Below, piece after piece: positions 7,926 through 15,231 of a stretch of 24,807 nt of DNA. The stretch is from CAYWMP01 sp964459445. GTDB lineage: Bacteria; Desulfobacterota; DSM-4660; Desulfatiglandales; HGW-15. Position 1 is the stretch's first letter, and every line of letters starts with the position of its first letter. The translations under genes and the position numbers were made by a program. The notes below the pieces were generated by a model. It made no database searches. It was given only the letters and a program-made list of their open reading frames with translations, and was not told the origin of the DNA. Location: NCBI GenBank assembly GCA_964459445.1, contig CAYWMP010000084.1:1-24807 (forward strand), read 5' to 3'.

Positions 7926-8068
7926 TTTGGGTTTCCTATTGACTTTTGGATGATTTTGCTTGATAAAGGTTGGGTTTAATTGAGGAAAATGAAGTACACT
8001 ATTACTCTGAATTGATGTCGCCCCGGCGCATCGATAGGGTCAATAATGGCCTAGGACTACGAAGAAAC

Positions 8069-8104
8069 CCCGTTTCTCAAAATGAGAGCGGGATTTTGTG
8101 TTTT
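8069..8104 (+). terminator. Terminator-like hairpin
   Basis: CCCG (8069-8072) plus TCTC (8075-8078) pair with GAGA (8084-8087) plus CGGG (8089-8092) around an A-rich loop. ATTTTGTGTTTT follows on the + strand. The stem has an internal mismatch, so this is a moderate call. Confidence 0.45.
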
Positions 8105-8197
8105 GAATTGTGGGACATTTCAAGAGCAGCGTATTGTACCTATCAGACATTCGTTGCTTGGTAAGTCATTAAGGAAAGGCGCGAGACAGAGGAGCTC

Positions 8198-9121
8198 ATG
8201 TCTGTTCCGTACAGTCTACAAACCTGTATAGGCGCTTTCATCTTTGCTCTAGGCGTTGCTTCTTGGACATGGTTCCTAAGGAATGCTTTTAGAGGGAGAA
8301 TAGGGCGGGCGCGGCTCTATACTAGGTATCATCCTATTGCATGGGCAGCTTGGAATAGCTTTCTTCTTCTATTAGGCTTATCCATTACCGAGGCTGGAGC
8401 GAAAGTACCGTTAGGCACAGGAACCATAATCGGCATAGTAGCAGGAGCTTATATTTCACGCGGTGGCGGTAGCATTAGGGGTAGGGAGGATGCGACTAGC
8501 TCGGTTGGAGGAGTAAACTACTTTGACCCACAACATCGCACTAAGTTAGAAGAGCATGCACGAGACATTGTAGAAGCTTTTTCGCAAATATGCTTTGGGC
8601 TGCCTGAGGAGTCATGCTTTGTGAAAAACCATTTAGAAAAAAGCCATATAGAGTCATTTTATGAGAAATATGGTTTTTCCTACCGTGAGTTTGAAGCCTG
8701 TGAAGAACTGCTTTTCTACGCGGTTGGTAGTATCGCAATCAAGAAATATCTCAAGATAGAGGATACAGAGCTAAAGATTGGAATAATGGGTATATTAGGT
8801 GATCCAAAGACGTTTACTAGCAAGGTCACCTTTGATCAAGATGTACATCGGAACTACTATGGAGGTTTTGATTTCTTAATCGGTGTGACTACCCAATGGA
8901 TAATCGACCAAGCTGATATTTCAAAAGACGTTCAAGAGCTTTCAAAATCAATCGCAGCTGATTTCATGCATATATCTACCGAACAGCTTTTTAATACTGA
9001 TTCAGATGATCTAGATGAGTATGACCACAATGCGCGTGATATTCTTTCTAGAAATATCAATGATCATTTGAGAACCTTACAACCTGAGGTTGAGAGACTT
9101 AGGCTTGAACTAAATCTCTAG
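8198..9121 (+). CDS. Hypothetical membrane protein with C-terminal cytoplasmic domain
   Basis: I do not recognise this 307-aa protein. The N terminus has two or three hydrophobic segments: about 8-27 (IGAFIFALGVASWTWF), 46-63 (WAAWNSFLLLLGLSI) and a Gly-rich one at 70-87. A positively charged loop (RGRIGRARLYTRYH) lies between the first two. Residues 100-307 form a soluble, mostly helical domain, acidic toward the end (DTDSDDLDEYD). GAGG lies about 8 bases before the ATG. Base composition is A+T-rich compared with the metabolic genes on either side, suggesting horizontal acquisition. A small PD-(D/E)XK-like gene follows 45 bases downstream, probably in the same transcript. A membrane-anchored effector or sensor paired with a nuclease-like protein would fit a defence module, but no domain evidence supports a specific function. 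Confidence 0.7.
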   Translation: MSVPYSLQTCIGAFIFALGVASWTWFLRNAFRGRIGRARLYTRYHPIAWAAWNSFLLLLGLSITEAGAKVPLGTGTIIGIVAGAYISRGGGSIRGREDATSSVGGVNYFDPQHRTKLEEHARDIVEAFSQICFGLPEESCFVKNHLEKSHIESFYEKYGFSYREFEACEELLFYAVGSIAIKKYLKIEDTELKIGIMGILGDPKTFTSKVTFDQDVHRNYYGGFDFLIGVTTQWIIDQADISKDVQELSKSIAADFMHISTEQLFNTDSDDLDEYDHNARDILSRNINDHLRTLQPEVERLRLELNL

Positions 9122-9165
9122 TTTGTTAAGAGCTTGCAATATGAATTCTGGATAATTCAATAATA

Positions 9166-9702
9166 ATGAAAACGAAATGGCCTGACAAAAACTCAAGACA
9201 GGAATACGAAATCAAAGGATTCGTATCCGCCTATGAGCATCTTCCGCACGGTCGATGCCTGATTGTGGAAGAAAGGAGAGATAAGCCTGATTACTTTGTT
9301 AAGGACTCTATCTCAGGTGGTATGTTCGGGGTTGAGTTGACATCTGAATATCTGAACGACCGGAGTGTGCCTGATGCACATATGAAGTCCATTAAGAAGT
9401 ACGAAGAAATCCCATACGATCCTGAAGCCATTGATCATTACAAAATCCGTCTTATCGAGAGAATCAAGGATAAAATAATAAAAGCGAAAAAATACTACGA
9501 TACTCGGTACCCGCTAATTTTATCAGTCTATGTTAATGAGTACATTTCATTTCACATGCACGATAACGATTGGCAGGATTTTGTCAAATCATATGAGGGT
9601 ATATTTGACGCTGTTCATCCCTTCACAGAAGTCGTTTTTTGGAGTCCAGCAAATATAGAAGGCGATGTGTTTTGGGTCTTTTCTGTTCAATCGAGCATTT
9701 GA
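9166..9702 (+). CDS. Hypothetical protein, possibly PD-(D/E)XK nuclease-like
   Basis: A 178-aa protein not assignable to a named family. The block around residues 36-60 has an acidic residue, then KPDYFVKD (Asp42), a short turn, and MFGVELTSEY (Glu57-Leu-Thr59). This resembles the beta-hairpin D...ExT core of PD-(D/E)XK nucleases in which the lysine is replaced by Thr or Ser. The remainder contains a basic helix (about 92-110, rich in Lys and Arg) and aromatic strands toward the C terminus. Lack of a clear Shine-Dalgarno before the ATG and the 45-base gap suggest it is read through from the membrane-protein gene upstream. Composition is A+T-rich. The nuclease resemblance is from by-eye motif reading only, and a non-catalytic protein is equally possible. 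Confidence 0.6.
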   Translation: MKTKWPDKNSRQEYEIKGFVSAYEHLPHGRCLIVEERRDKPDYFVKDSISGGMFGVELTSEYLNDRSVPDAHMKSIKKYEEIPYDPEAIDHYKIRLIERIKDKIIKAKKYYDTRYPLILSVYVNEYISFHMHDNDWQDFVKSYEGIFDAVHPFTEVVFWSPANIEGDVFWVFSVQSSI

Positions 9703-9756
9703 TTAAACAGGCAGCTGGCACCTAACTGGCTGATTCGCGCCATTACGATTTCTGCT

Positions 9757-9875
9757 GAGGCTGTCGAAAAAGTCCAACGGCCTCATTTTCGAAACATTTG
9801 CAGATAGTCAGATCAGGCACTTATGAGTTTTGAAAGGCTTGGGAATTGTGGTTTCTGAGGTTTTTCGACAGACTC
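9757..9875. mobile_element. MITE-like element with 15-bp terminal inverted repeats
   Basis: Left end GAGGCTGTCGAAAAA (9757-9771) and right end TTTTTCGACAGACTC (9861-9875) are inverted copies with one mismatch. They enclose about 90 bases with no coding potential. The trinucleotide GCT directly flanks both ends (9754-9756 and 9876-9878), compatible with a 3-bp target duplication. Ends of this kind resemble insertion-sequence termini I have seen in deltaproteobacterial genomes. The element is too short to encode a transposase, so it would be non-autonomous. A simple long-range hairpin is an alternative explanation. Confidence 0.55.
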
Positions 9876-9969
9876 GCTAGGATTGTTGACGCTATCAAGA
9901 CATATAAAATCCTATGACTAGGAATCGAACTAATCTTTAACACAAAAGCATTTTGCCCCGCTATCAACA

Positions 9970-10872
9970 ATGACAAGAAAACTCAAAAAGGTAATGAACC
10001 TTCACGAGGAAATCACGCATTCCCGCCTTCGATCGGTCTGCGAGGATTACGGGGCCTCAATTGCCATCAAGATAAGAATTGCCGATATTATGCCGATAGA
10101 AAGGAGTGGAATCTCAAACGAGGAGTATGCCTTCGCGTTGCGCTCCCATTTGGACTTCCTGGTGTTTGACAGTAACCGCGAGCCACTTTTTGCCGTTGAA
10201 TTCGATGGACCTTCCCATCAAGATCCTAGCCAGAAAAGACGAGATGCGATTAAGAACGATCTCTGTGAAAAATTCTCACTACCTCTGCTTCGAATCAATT
10301 CTAAATCCCTGCAAAAAAAATTCCGCCATATGGACATTCTTAGTTGGTTTATAGAAATTTGGTTTCTTGCAGAAGGCTTCTACCGAGCCCAGAAACAAGG
10401 AGAGATCCCATACGAAGAGCCTTTCGATCCGTTCCATTTGAGTGTTTCTGACAGGAAAATGGCTTTTCCTTTTGATCTGGCCTACGATGTGGATTCTCGG
10501 ATAAGGACAATGTACAAAACTGGCATAATTAGAGATGAACGTCGTTCGTATTTTGTGGGGACCGATGAAGAGGGGACCTATTACGGGATCTCATACCTCA
10601 AAATAAACGATGATCTGGGCGTATCGGCTGAAAGTGTATTGCGGAATCAGAACTTCCCTTCTCAAGCGGAGTACTCGGGCGACCTACAATTAATGCTGCC
10701 TGATCTCTTGAGTGCTATCATGGCAAATGAGCTTTTTGAGAAGCTGTTAGTAGTACAGAAAGATGAAGCCCCGCCTGAACCTTGGCCTCAAATGCGAGAG
10801 AAGGTAGAATCGTTTCGCTCAACATACAGGGAAGTTTCTTCGTGCTATTTCGGCCATGATATCAATGGATGA
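9970..10872 (+). CDS. DUF2726 / PD-(D/E)XK endonuclease-like protein
   Basis: 300 aa. Residues about 55-112 match the DUF2726 nuclease-like core. HLDFLVFD contains Asp62, FAVEFDGPSH gives an ExD pair (Glu77, Asp79) with a following His, and a basic helix KRRDAIKND precedes PLLRIN. This is the Vsr-like arrangement of the PD-(D/E)XK fold, in which the D-ExD-(K) residues bind metal. The C-terminal 190 residues (from about 115) are not a domain I recognise. No strong Shine-Dalgarno precedes the ATG at 9970, and a second ATG at 9994 is possible. The MITE-like element lies less than 100 bases upstream, in keeping with an island setting. Family members are often stand-alone proteins near defence or mobile genes; the substrate is unknown. 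Confidence 0.75.
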   Translation: MTRKLKKVMNLHEEITHSRLRSVCEDYGASIAIKIRIADIMPIERSGISNEEYAFALRSHLDFLVFDSNREPLFAVEFDGPSHQDPSQKRRDAIKNDLCEKFSLPLLRINSKSLQKKFRHMDILSWFIEIWFLAEGFYRAQKQGEIPYEEPFDPFHLSVSDRKMAFPFDLAYDVDSRIRTMYKTGIIRDERRSYFVGTDEEGTYYGISYLKINDDLGVSAESVLRNQNFPSQAEYSGDLQLMLPDLLSAIMANELFEKLLVVQKDEAPPEPWPQMREKVESFRSTYREVSSCYFGHDING

Positions 10873-11113
10873 CTACAGCCTGCTAGGTGATATCCCTGTA
10901 TCTTCTATTTGTCAACTCGGGGACTTTACTGAAATCGGATTATGGGGTATTGCAAGAAGACGAAACCTTTTTCTTGATATCATACGTAACTATATGGTGC
11001 GTAAAGAGAAAGGGCGTTTGACCTTCCACCAGGTCAGATCGCTTAACAAAACACGACTTGTGACTCGGGCCGTTATCGCTTGTTGCTATGAAAAGAAAAT
11101 CCTGCCATTTTGA
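10856..11113 (+). CDS. Small hypothetical ORF overlapping the DUF2726 gene end
   Basis: An 85-aa frame starting at the ATG at 10856 (or 10865, MDDYSLLGD), inside the last codons of the upstream gene. The product is basic in its C-terminal half (RRRNLFLDIIRNYMVRKEKG) with no family I recognise. The 17-base overlap would allow translational coupling. It could also be the remnant of a longer gene or noise. It is followed by a gene-poor 200 bases before the convergent livF. Confidence 0.3.
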   Translation: MISMDDYSLLGDIPVSSICQLGDFTEIGLWGIARRRNLFLDIIRNYMVRKEKGRLTFHQVRSLNKTRLVTRAVIACCYEKKILPF

Positions 11114-11317
11114 AGTTTTGTTTTCGTAGTCGTGCTCTACCCCGAAGCCCCAACTTCGATAGACATCCGGCAATACTGACCACCTTTTCTTTCCTGCTCT
11201 GATTTTAAATTGTAAAAACCACAAGAACCGTAGTGTAACGGAAGAATCCCGATAAATAAGGGCACGAATTGGAATTAACAAATAATGGTAGGGGAAATAG
11301 GAGAGAAGTGATTTCCT

Positions 11318-12127
11318 TTAGGTGAGCCACCGTTTCCTTCGCTTATAATGCTTCACATCCCGGTAGCTTTTCTTTTTACCCAGCTCTGTGAGACCCAGAT
11401 AGAATTCCTTTACATCTTCATTTTCCTTGAGCTTTTCAACCGTGTCATCCAGGACGATGCGTCCACTCTCCATCACATAGCCATGAGTGGCAATGCTCAA
11501 TGCGAGCCGGGCATTCTGCTCTACTAAAAGAACACTCACGCCCTCCTCTTTATTGATCCGCTGTATGATTCCAAAAATCTCGGATACCAAAAGCGGTGCT
11601 AGGCCCATGGAGGGCTCATCCAAGAGCATCAGTTTTGGAGCGGCCATCAAACCCCTTCCAATGACCAACATCTGCTGCTCACCCCCACTGATATATCCGG
11701 CCAACACTTTCTTCCGATCTTGCAGCCTCGGGAAATAGTCATAGACCATCCGGACATCCTGTTTCATTTTCGATTTGCTTTTGTTCGTGTGCCCGCCGGC
11801 AACCAGGTTTTCCTCCACGGTTAAATCCTCAAAGACCCTCCGCCCTTCCATGACCTGGAATATTCCCTTACGGACGATCTCCTCAGGATACTTTTTATCT
11901 ATGCGGTTCCCCCTATACAGGATTTGCCCATCCGTGACTTCTCCATCCTCTGATTTCAACAATCCTGAGATGGCCTTGAGGGTGGTTGTTTTTCCGGCCC
12001 CGTTGTTTCCAAGCACAGTGACAATCTGGCCCTCGTTTACCTGAAGAGACATACCCTTCAAAACAAGGATGACATTGTGATAAATGACTTCGATGTTATT
12101 TACGACCAGGAGCGGTTCCATTCTCAC
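11318..12127 (-). CDS. livF: Branched-chain amino acid/carboxylate ABC transporter ATP-binding protein LivF
   Basis: A 269-aa ABC ATPase of the LivF class, one of two cytoplasmic nucleotide-binding subunits powering the LivHM permease. Walker A is GNNGAGKTT (residues 40-48), the signature is ISGGEQQ (146-152) and Walker B is LMLLDEP (166-172). LLVEQNARLALSIA carries the switch region typical of LivF. The start is a GTG overlapping the livG stop by four bases (GTGA); an ATG two codons later is the alternative. A basic C-terminal tail (SYRDVKHYKRRKRWLT) extends past the usual end and may contact the membrane or the ligase; its role is unknown. This is the last gene of the - strand operon. Substrate cannot be read from the ATPase, but the embedded acyl-CoA ligase gene suggests a carboxylic acid rather than an amino acid. 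Confidence 0.94.
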   Translation of the reverse strand: MRMEPLLVVNNIEVIYHNVILVLKGMSLQVNEGQIVTVLGNNGAGKTTTLKAISGLLKSEDGEVTDGQILYRGNRIDKKYPEEIVRKGIFQVMEGRRVFEDLTVEENLVAGGHTNKSKSKMKQDVRMVYDYFPRLQDRKKVLAGYISGGEQQMLVIGRGLMAAPKLMLLDEPSMGLAPLLVSEIFGIIQRINKEEGVSVLLVEQNARLALSIATHGYVMESGRIVLDDTVEKLKENEDVKEFYLGLTELGKKKSYRDVKHYKRRKRWLT

Positions 12128-12930
12128 GCCCCCAGTCTTGAGTATGTGATGTCTTCTTCACCCAGATAGGCCTTGATGACATGTTCGTTATAACGGATCT
12201 CCTCAGGGGTTCCTTCGGCTATCTTCATGCCAAAATCCAAAACACCGATTCGGTCCGAAATATCCATAACTACCCCCATGTCGTGCTCAATCAAGATGAT
12301 TGTAATTCCCCATTCATCATTGATGTCCAGGATAAACCGTGCCATGTCCTCTGTCTCTTCAAGGTTCATTCCCGTTGCGGGTTCATCCAATAGGAGGATT
12401 TTGGGTTTCATGGCCAAGGCCCTAGCCAACTCCACACGCTTTTGAAGACCATAGGGGAGCGTATGGACGGTTTTCTTTCGGATATGTTCGATTTCAAGAA
12501 GATCTATAATCTCTTCCTCCACTTCTTTCCTAAAGACCATCTCTTCTCTATGGCTCTTGCCGTAATATATGCCTCCTGAAAGGAACCCGGATTTTAGATG
12601 CACATGCCCCCCCAGTTTAATATTGTCGAGGACGCTCATATGACCGAATAGCTCAACATTTTGAAAGGTTCGGGCAATCCCCAGGGCCGCAATCCTATGG
12701 GCCTTCATACGAGAAATATCCCTGCCCTCAAATACAATTCTTCCCTTTTCCGGATGATAGAATCGGTTAATGCAATTGAGAAGGCAGGTTTTTCCGGCGC
12801 CGTTGGGTCCAATGATCGAAAATATTTCACCCCTATTAACCCCGATGCCTACCCCATTGAGCGCCTGGAGACCCCCAAAGCTGAGGCGAAGGTCTTCGAC
12901 ACTGAGTTGATTTTTTCCCTGGTTCTCCAT
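12124..12930 (-). CDS. livG: Branched-chain amino acid/carboxylate ABC transporter ATP-binding protein LivG
   Basis: A 268-aa ABC ATPase with the LivG pattern: Walker A GPNGAGKT (41-48), a Q-loop in GIARTFQNVELF, the LivG-specific signature LPYGLQKRVELARAL (158-172) instead of LSGG, and Walker B ILLLDEP (178-184) followed by ATGMN. The switch His lies in LIEHDMGVVMDI. The length is typical, with a slightly extended loop (about 112-132, SGFLSGGIYYGKSHREE) after the Q-loop. It starts only three bases after the stop of the acyl-CoA ligase gene and overlaps livF, so ligase, LivG and LivF are translationally coupled. It pairs with LivF to drive the LivHM permease. Confidence 0.94.
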   Translation of the reverse strand: MENQGKNQLSVEDLRLSFGGLQALNGVGIGVNRGEIFSIIGPNGAGKTCLLNCINRFYHPEKGRIVFEGRDISRMKAHRIAALGIARTFQNVELFGHMSVLDNIKLGGHVHLKSGFLSGGIYYGKSHREEMVFRKEVEEEIIDLLEIEHIRKKTVHTLPYGLQKRVELARALAMKPKILLLDEPATGMNLEETEDMARFILDINDEWGITIILIEHDMGVVMDISDRIGVLDFGMKIAEGTPEEIRYNEHVIKAYLGEEDITYSRLGA

Positions 12931-12933
12931 TCG

Positions 12934-14844
12934 TCAATTATGCGCTTGAGGCTCTACCTGCTTGATCATGACACGGGTTTTCATACGAAATTTCTTTCCA
13001 TCCTGGTACCGGATATCCGCCTCCACTTCCAGTTCATCCCGGTCTCCATAAAGGGCTTCAATAAGCTCCTTGTATCTCTCTGAAACAAATCGCCTCCTCA
13101 CTTTCCTTATTCTGGTCAACTCATCATCATCTGCGTCCAGCTCCTTATACAGGAGAACGATTCTATTCACCTTTGCCACCTTGGGGAGGGATTCGTTGGT
13201 CCTAGACACTTCGCCTGCTATGAGATCGTAAATCTCCTCCTTTTGGGAAAGGTCTGTAAAGGTCGTATAGGGTATCTGATTGTTCTCGGCCCATTTCCCG
13301 ACGTTTCCCATATCAATGGCAATCATGGCGGCAATAAAAGGCCTTTCCTGACCCACGACCACGGCATCCGTGATGAAAGGGCTGAACCTCAATTTGTTTT
13401 CGATAAGCTGAGGCGAAAACCTGCTCCCATCTGCAAGTTTCATAACATCGGCCATTCGATCGATAATGATAATATGTCCATCATCGTCAATAAGTGCCGC
13501 ATCCCCCGAATGGAACCAGCCGCCGCGGAGCGCCTTTTCTGTCGCTTCAGAATTTTTGTAATACCCTTTGAAGATTGTAGGGCCTCTTGACAGGAGTTCG
13601 CCTGAATCAGAGACCTTGAACTCCAATCCCGGTATGGGCTTCCCGACCGTATCCAGGCGGATGTCATCCGTCCGATGAATGATGGAGCCGGCAGTTTGCT
13701 CGGTCATGCCGTAGGCTTGTTTAATGTTGACACCAAGCGCCTGAAACATATTGAAGATCTCAGGTCCCAGAGGCGCTCCTCCGGTATAGACATGGTGCAG
13801 ATGGGACAGACCGAAATAGTTTTTGAGAGAGCGGAAAAGCATAAAATAGGCGATCCAATTCAAGAATTTCCAGCCGAGAGACGGTTCCTTTTTTTCCAGT
13901 TTAAAATCAGCCATCCTGTAGCCCACGCTTAAGAAGATTCGGTAGGCCTTCCTCTTGACCCACCCCGAATCCTGAACCTTCACCTGGATATCAGAGCACA
14001 TCTTTTCCCAGATCCTTGGCGGGGCCAAAAGGATATGGGGACCGATTTCCCGTATATTCTCCTGAACGGTCTCCACCCTTTCGGGGAAGTTGACGGTAAA
14101 GGCCCTGTACAACGGCCAATAAACACCAAATTCCTGCTCCCCAATCCAGGCAAAAGGGAGAAAGGAGACATATTCGAAGTGATCGGAAGCAGTGTCGACA
14201 AGATCCTGCGCCTTGGCCACACTGACCATGTTTTTGTGGGTGATCATGCTGCCTTTGGGTAGTCCTGTTGTACCTGAGGTATAGTTGATCAAACCCACAT
14301 CATCCGGTGACACCTTATCGATCATGTTATCGAACAGTTGGGGCTCTTTATTTGCCAGCTCGCGTCCCAATTCCTGTATATCCCTAAAATAGATGAGAAT
14401 TGGGTCATCATAGTGCCTCATGCCCTTTGGATCATCGACAACGACCTTAATCAAATTGGGGCATTTTTTCTTTATATCAATGACCTTATCTGCCTGCTCC
14501 TGATCGCCTGCGACCACAAAAATGGAATCAGAGTGGTTGATGATATATTCGACCTGGTCTTTGTGGCTGTCAGGGTAGATCCCAATAATGGCGCCTCCTA
14601 GTGACTGGACAGCCAGTTCGGAATACAGCCCTTCAGGCCTGTTGTCTCCGATATAGGAAAGCTTGTCACCCCGCTTGAAACCCAAAGCGTGAAGCCCAAG
14701 GGCAAAATCCCGAACGTTTTCGTAGTAACCCTGCCAGGTGACTGACTGCCAGATACCGAACTCCTTCTCCCGAATGGCGACCTTGCGTTCACCATAGGTC
14801 AGGGCGTTACGTCGCAAAAGGCCCGGTATGGTCTCTCTGGGCAT
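12934..14844 (-). CDS. AMP-forming long-chain/branched acyl-CoA synthetase (FadD15-like)
   Basis: A 636-aa adenylate-forming enzyme that activates a carboxylate to its CoA thioester through an acyl-AMP. The AMP-binding P-loop YTSGTTGLPKG is at 188-198. YGMTEQTAG (378-386) is the adenine-binding A5 motif, and GWFHSGDAA (442-450) with IDRMADVMKL (461-470) is the A7/A8 hinge. A C-terminal lysine in RIRKVRRRFV is the likely A10 residue. The size and the middle helical insertion (about 285-345) resemble the large bacterial FadD15/long-chain group. It sits between livK and livG, so imported acid is probably activated at the membrane-proximal face as it enters. Substrate range is not readable; fatty, branched or aromatic acids are possible. 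It overlaps nothing upstream, and the 387-base gap to livK contains a strong hairpin and a repeat. Confidence 0.92.
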   Translation of the reverse strand: MPRETIPGLLRRNALTYGERKVAIREKEFGIWQSVTWQGYYENVRDFALGLHALGFKRGDKLSYIGDNRPEGLYSELAVQSLGGAIIGIYPDSHKDQVEYIINHSDSIFVVAGDQEQADKVIDIKKKCPNLIKVVVDDPKGMRHYDDPILIYFRDIQELGRELANKEPQLFDNMIDKVSPDDVGLINYTSGTTGLPKGSMITHKNMVSVAKAQDLVDTASDHFEYVSFLPFAWIGEQEFGVYWPLYRAFTVNFPERVETVQENIREIGPHILLAPPRIWEKMCSDIQVKVQDSGWVKRKAYRIFLSVGYRMADFKLEKKEPSLGWKFLNWIAYFMLFRSLKNYFGLSHLHHVYTGGAPLGPEIFNMFQALGVNIKQAYGMTEQTAGSIIHRTDDIRLDTVGKPIPGLEFKVSDSGELLSRGPTIFKGYYKNSEATEKALRGGWFHSGDAALIDDDGHIIIIDRMADVMKLADGSRFSPQLIENKLRFSPFITDAVVVGQERPFIAAMIAIDMGNVGKWAENNQIPYTTFTDLSQKEEIYDLIAGEVSRTNESLPKVAKVNRIVLLYKELDADDDELTRIRKVRRRFVSERYKELIEALYGDRDELEVEADIRYQDGKKFRMKTRVMIKQVEPQAHN

Positions 14845-14942
14845 GTTCTATTGCCTCTGCTATGAGTAAAGATCCGGGCCCGAAGGCCCCGGCTTTGGTT
14901 ATCCCCCGAGGGGATTTAGTTTAATGGCATTCAACGTTTTTC

Positions 14943-15085
14943 GGAGTAATGGAGTACTGGGGTGATGGAAAAATCTCAATTATTCATTTCTTCTAAAAAC
15001 CTTATTCTTAAGAAGATTTGAAAGCTCATTGCACTTTTTCTGTATTCTTAACCAACACCCCAATACTCCGTTACTCCAATACTCC
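14943..15085. repeat. Inverted element with octanucleotide (GGAGTANT) tandem arms
   Basis: Left arm (14943-14966) is three 8-base units, GGAGTAAT, GGAGTACT and GGGGTGAT. Right arm (15054-15085) carries four related units on the opposite strand, reading GGAGTATT, GGAGTAAC, GGAGTATT and GGGGTGTT. Arms match over about 22 bases with two transitions and flank an A+T-rich core of about 87 bases. The same octamer array occurs at 21976-22054. Confidence 0.65.
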
Positions 15086-15155
15086 AGTTGATTTATTCAG
15101 GCAGAGCAATTTGTCTCTGACCGGACCCGGAAGACCCGGTTTTCCCTGTTAGAAT

Positions 15156-15194
15156 AGATTGGATCGGCGTCATAATAGGACGCCGATCCAATCT
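15156..15194 (-). terminator. Perfect 16-bp hairpin downstream of livK
   Basis: AGATTGGATCGGCGTC (15156-15171) is perfectly complementary to GACGCCGATCCAATCT (15179-15194) around a 7-base loop. It lies about 40 bases past the livK stop. It lacks a good U tract on the - strand. It may be a 3' stabiliser or attenuator that gives more binding protein than downstream products, rather than a full terminator. Confidence 0.65.
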
Positions 15195-15231
15195 TAGTCC
15201 GGTGCAAACGAAAAAAATGAAACAACAAGCG

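Larger units (their letters stand above)
7568..8197. other. Intergenic region of the accessory island with two hairpins
   Basis: About 630 bases with no convincing gene. Two short open frames (7577-7771 and 7970-8164) lack family resemblance and overlap hairpins or have poor composition. The stretch holds the strong inverted repeat at 7889-7925, a terminator-like hairpin at 8069-8104, and a short GTCCT/AGGAC hairpin near 7840-7863. It probably contains the promoter for the membrane-protein gene at 8198. Confidence 0.45.
14845..15231. other. Intergenic region within the liv operon, with hairpins and an inverted octamer-repeat element
   Basis: 387 bases between livK and the acyl-CoA ligase. 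In transcription order it holds the 16-bp hairpin (15156-15194), a tandem-like GACCCGG pair (15123-15139), the inverted octanucleotide-repeat element (14943-15085), and a small hairpin ATCCCC/GGGGAT (14901-14915). No gene was found. The structures could reduce downstream expression relative to livK. Confidence 0.55.

Noticed and set aside
7970..8164. Open frame of 64 codons before the membrane-protein gene
   Set aside because: It runs through the terminator-like hairpin at 8069-8104 and has no recognisable protein features.
12661..13083. 140-codon + strand frame across livG and the ligase start
   Set aside because: Antisense to two clear coding regions; no protein family signal.
14943..15085. 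Possible CRISPR array
   Set aside because: Repeat units are 8 bases, directly abutting, degenerate and without spacers; this is a simple tandem/inverted repeat.
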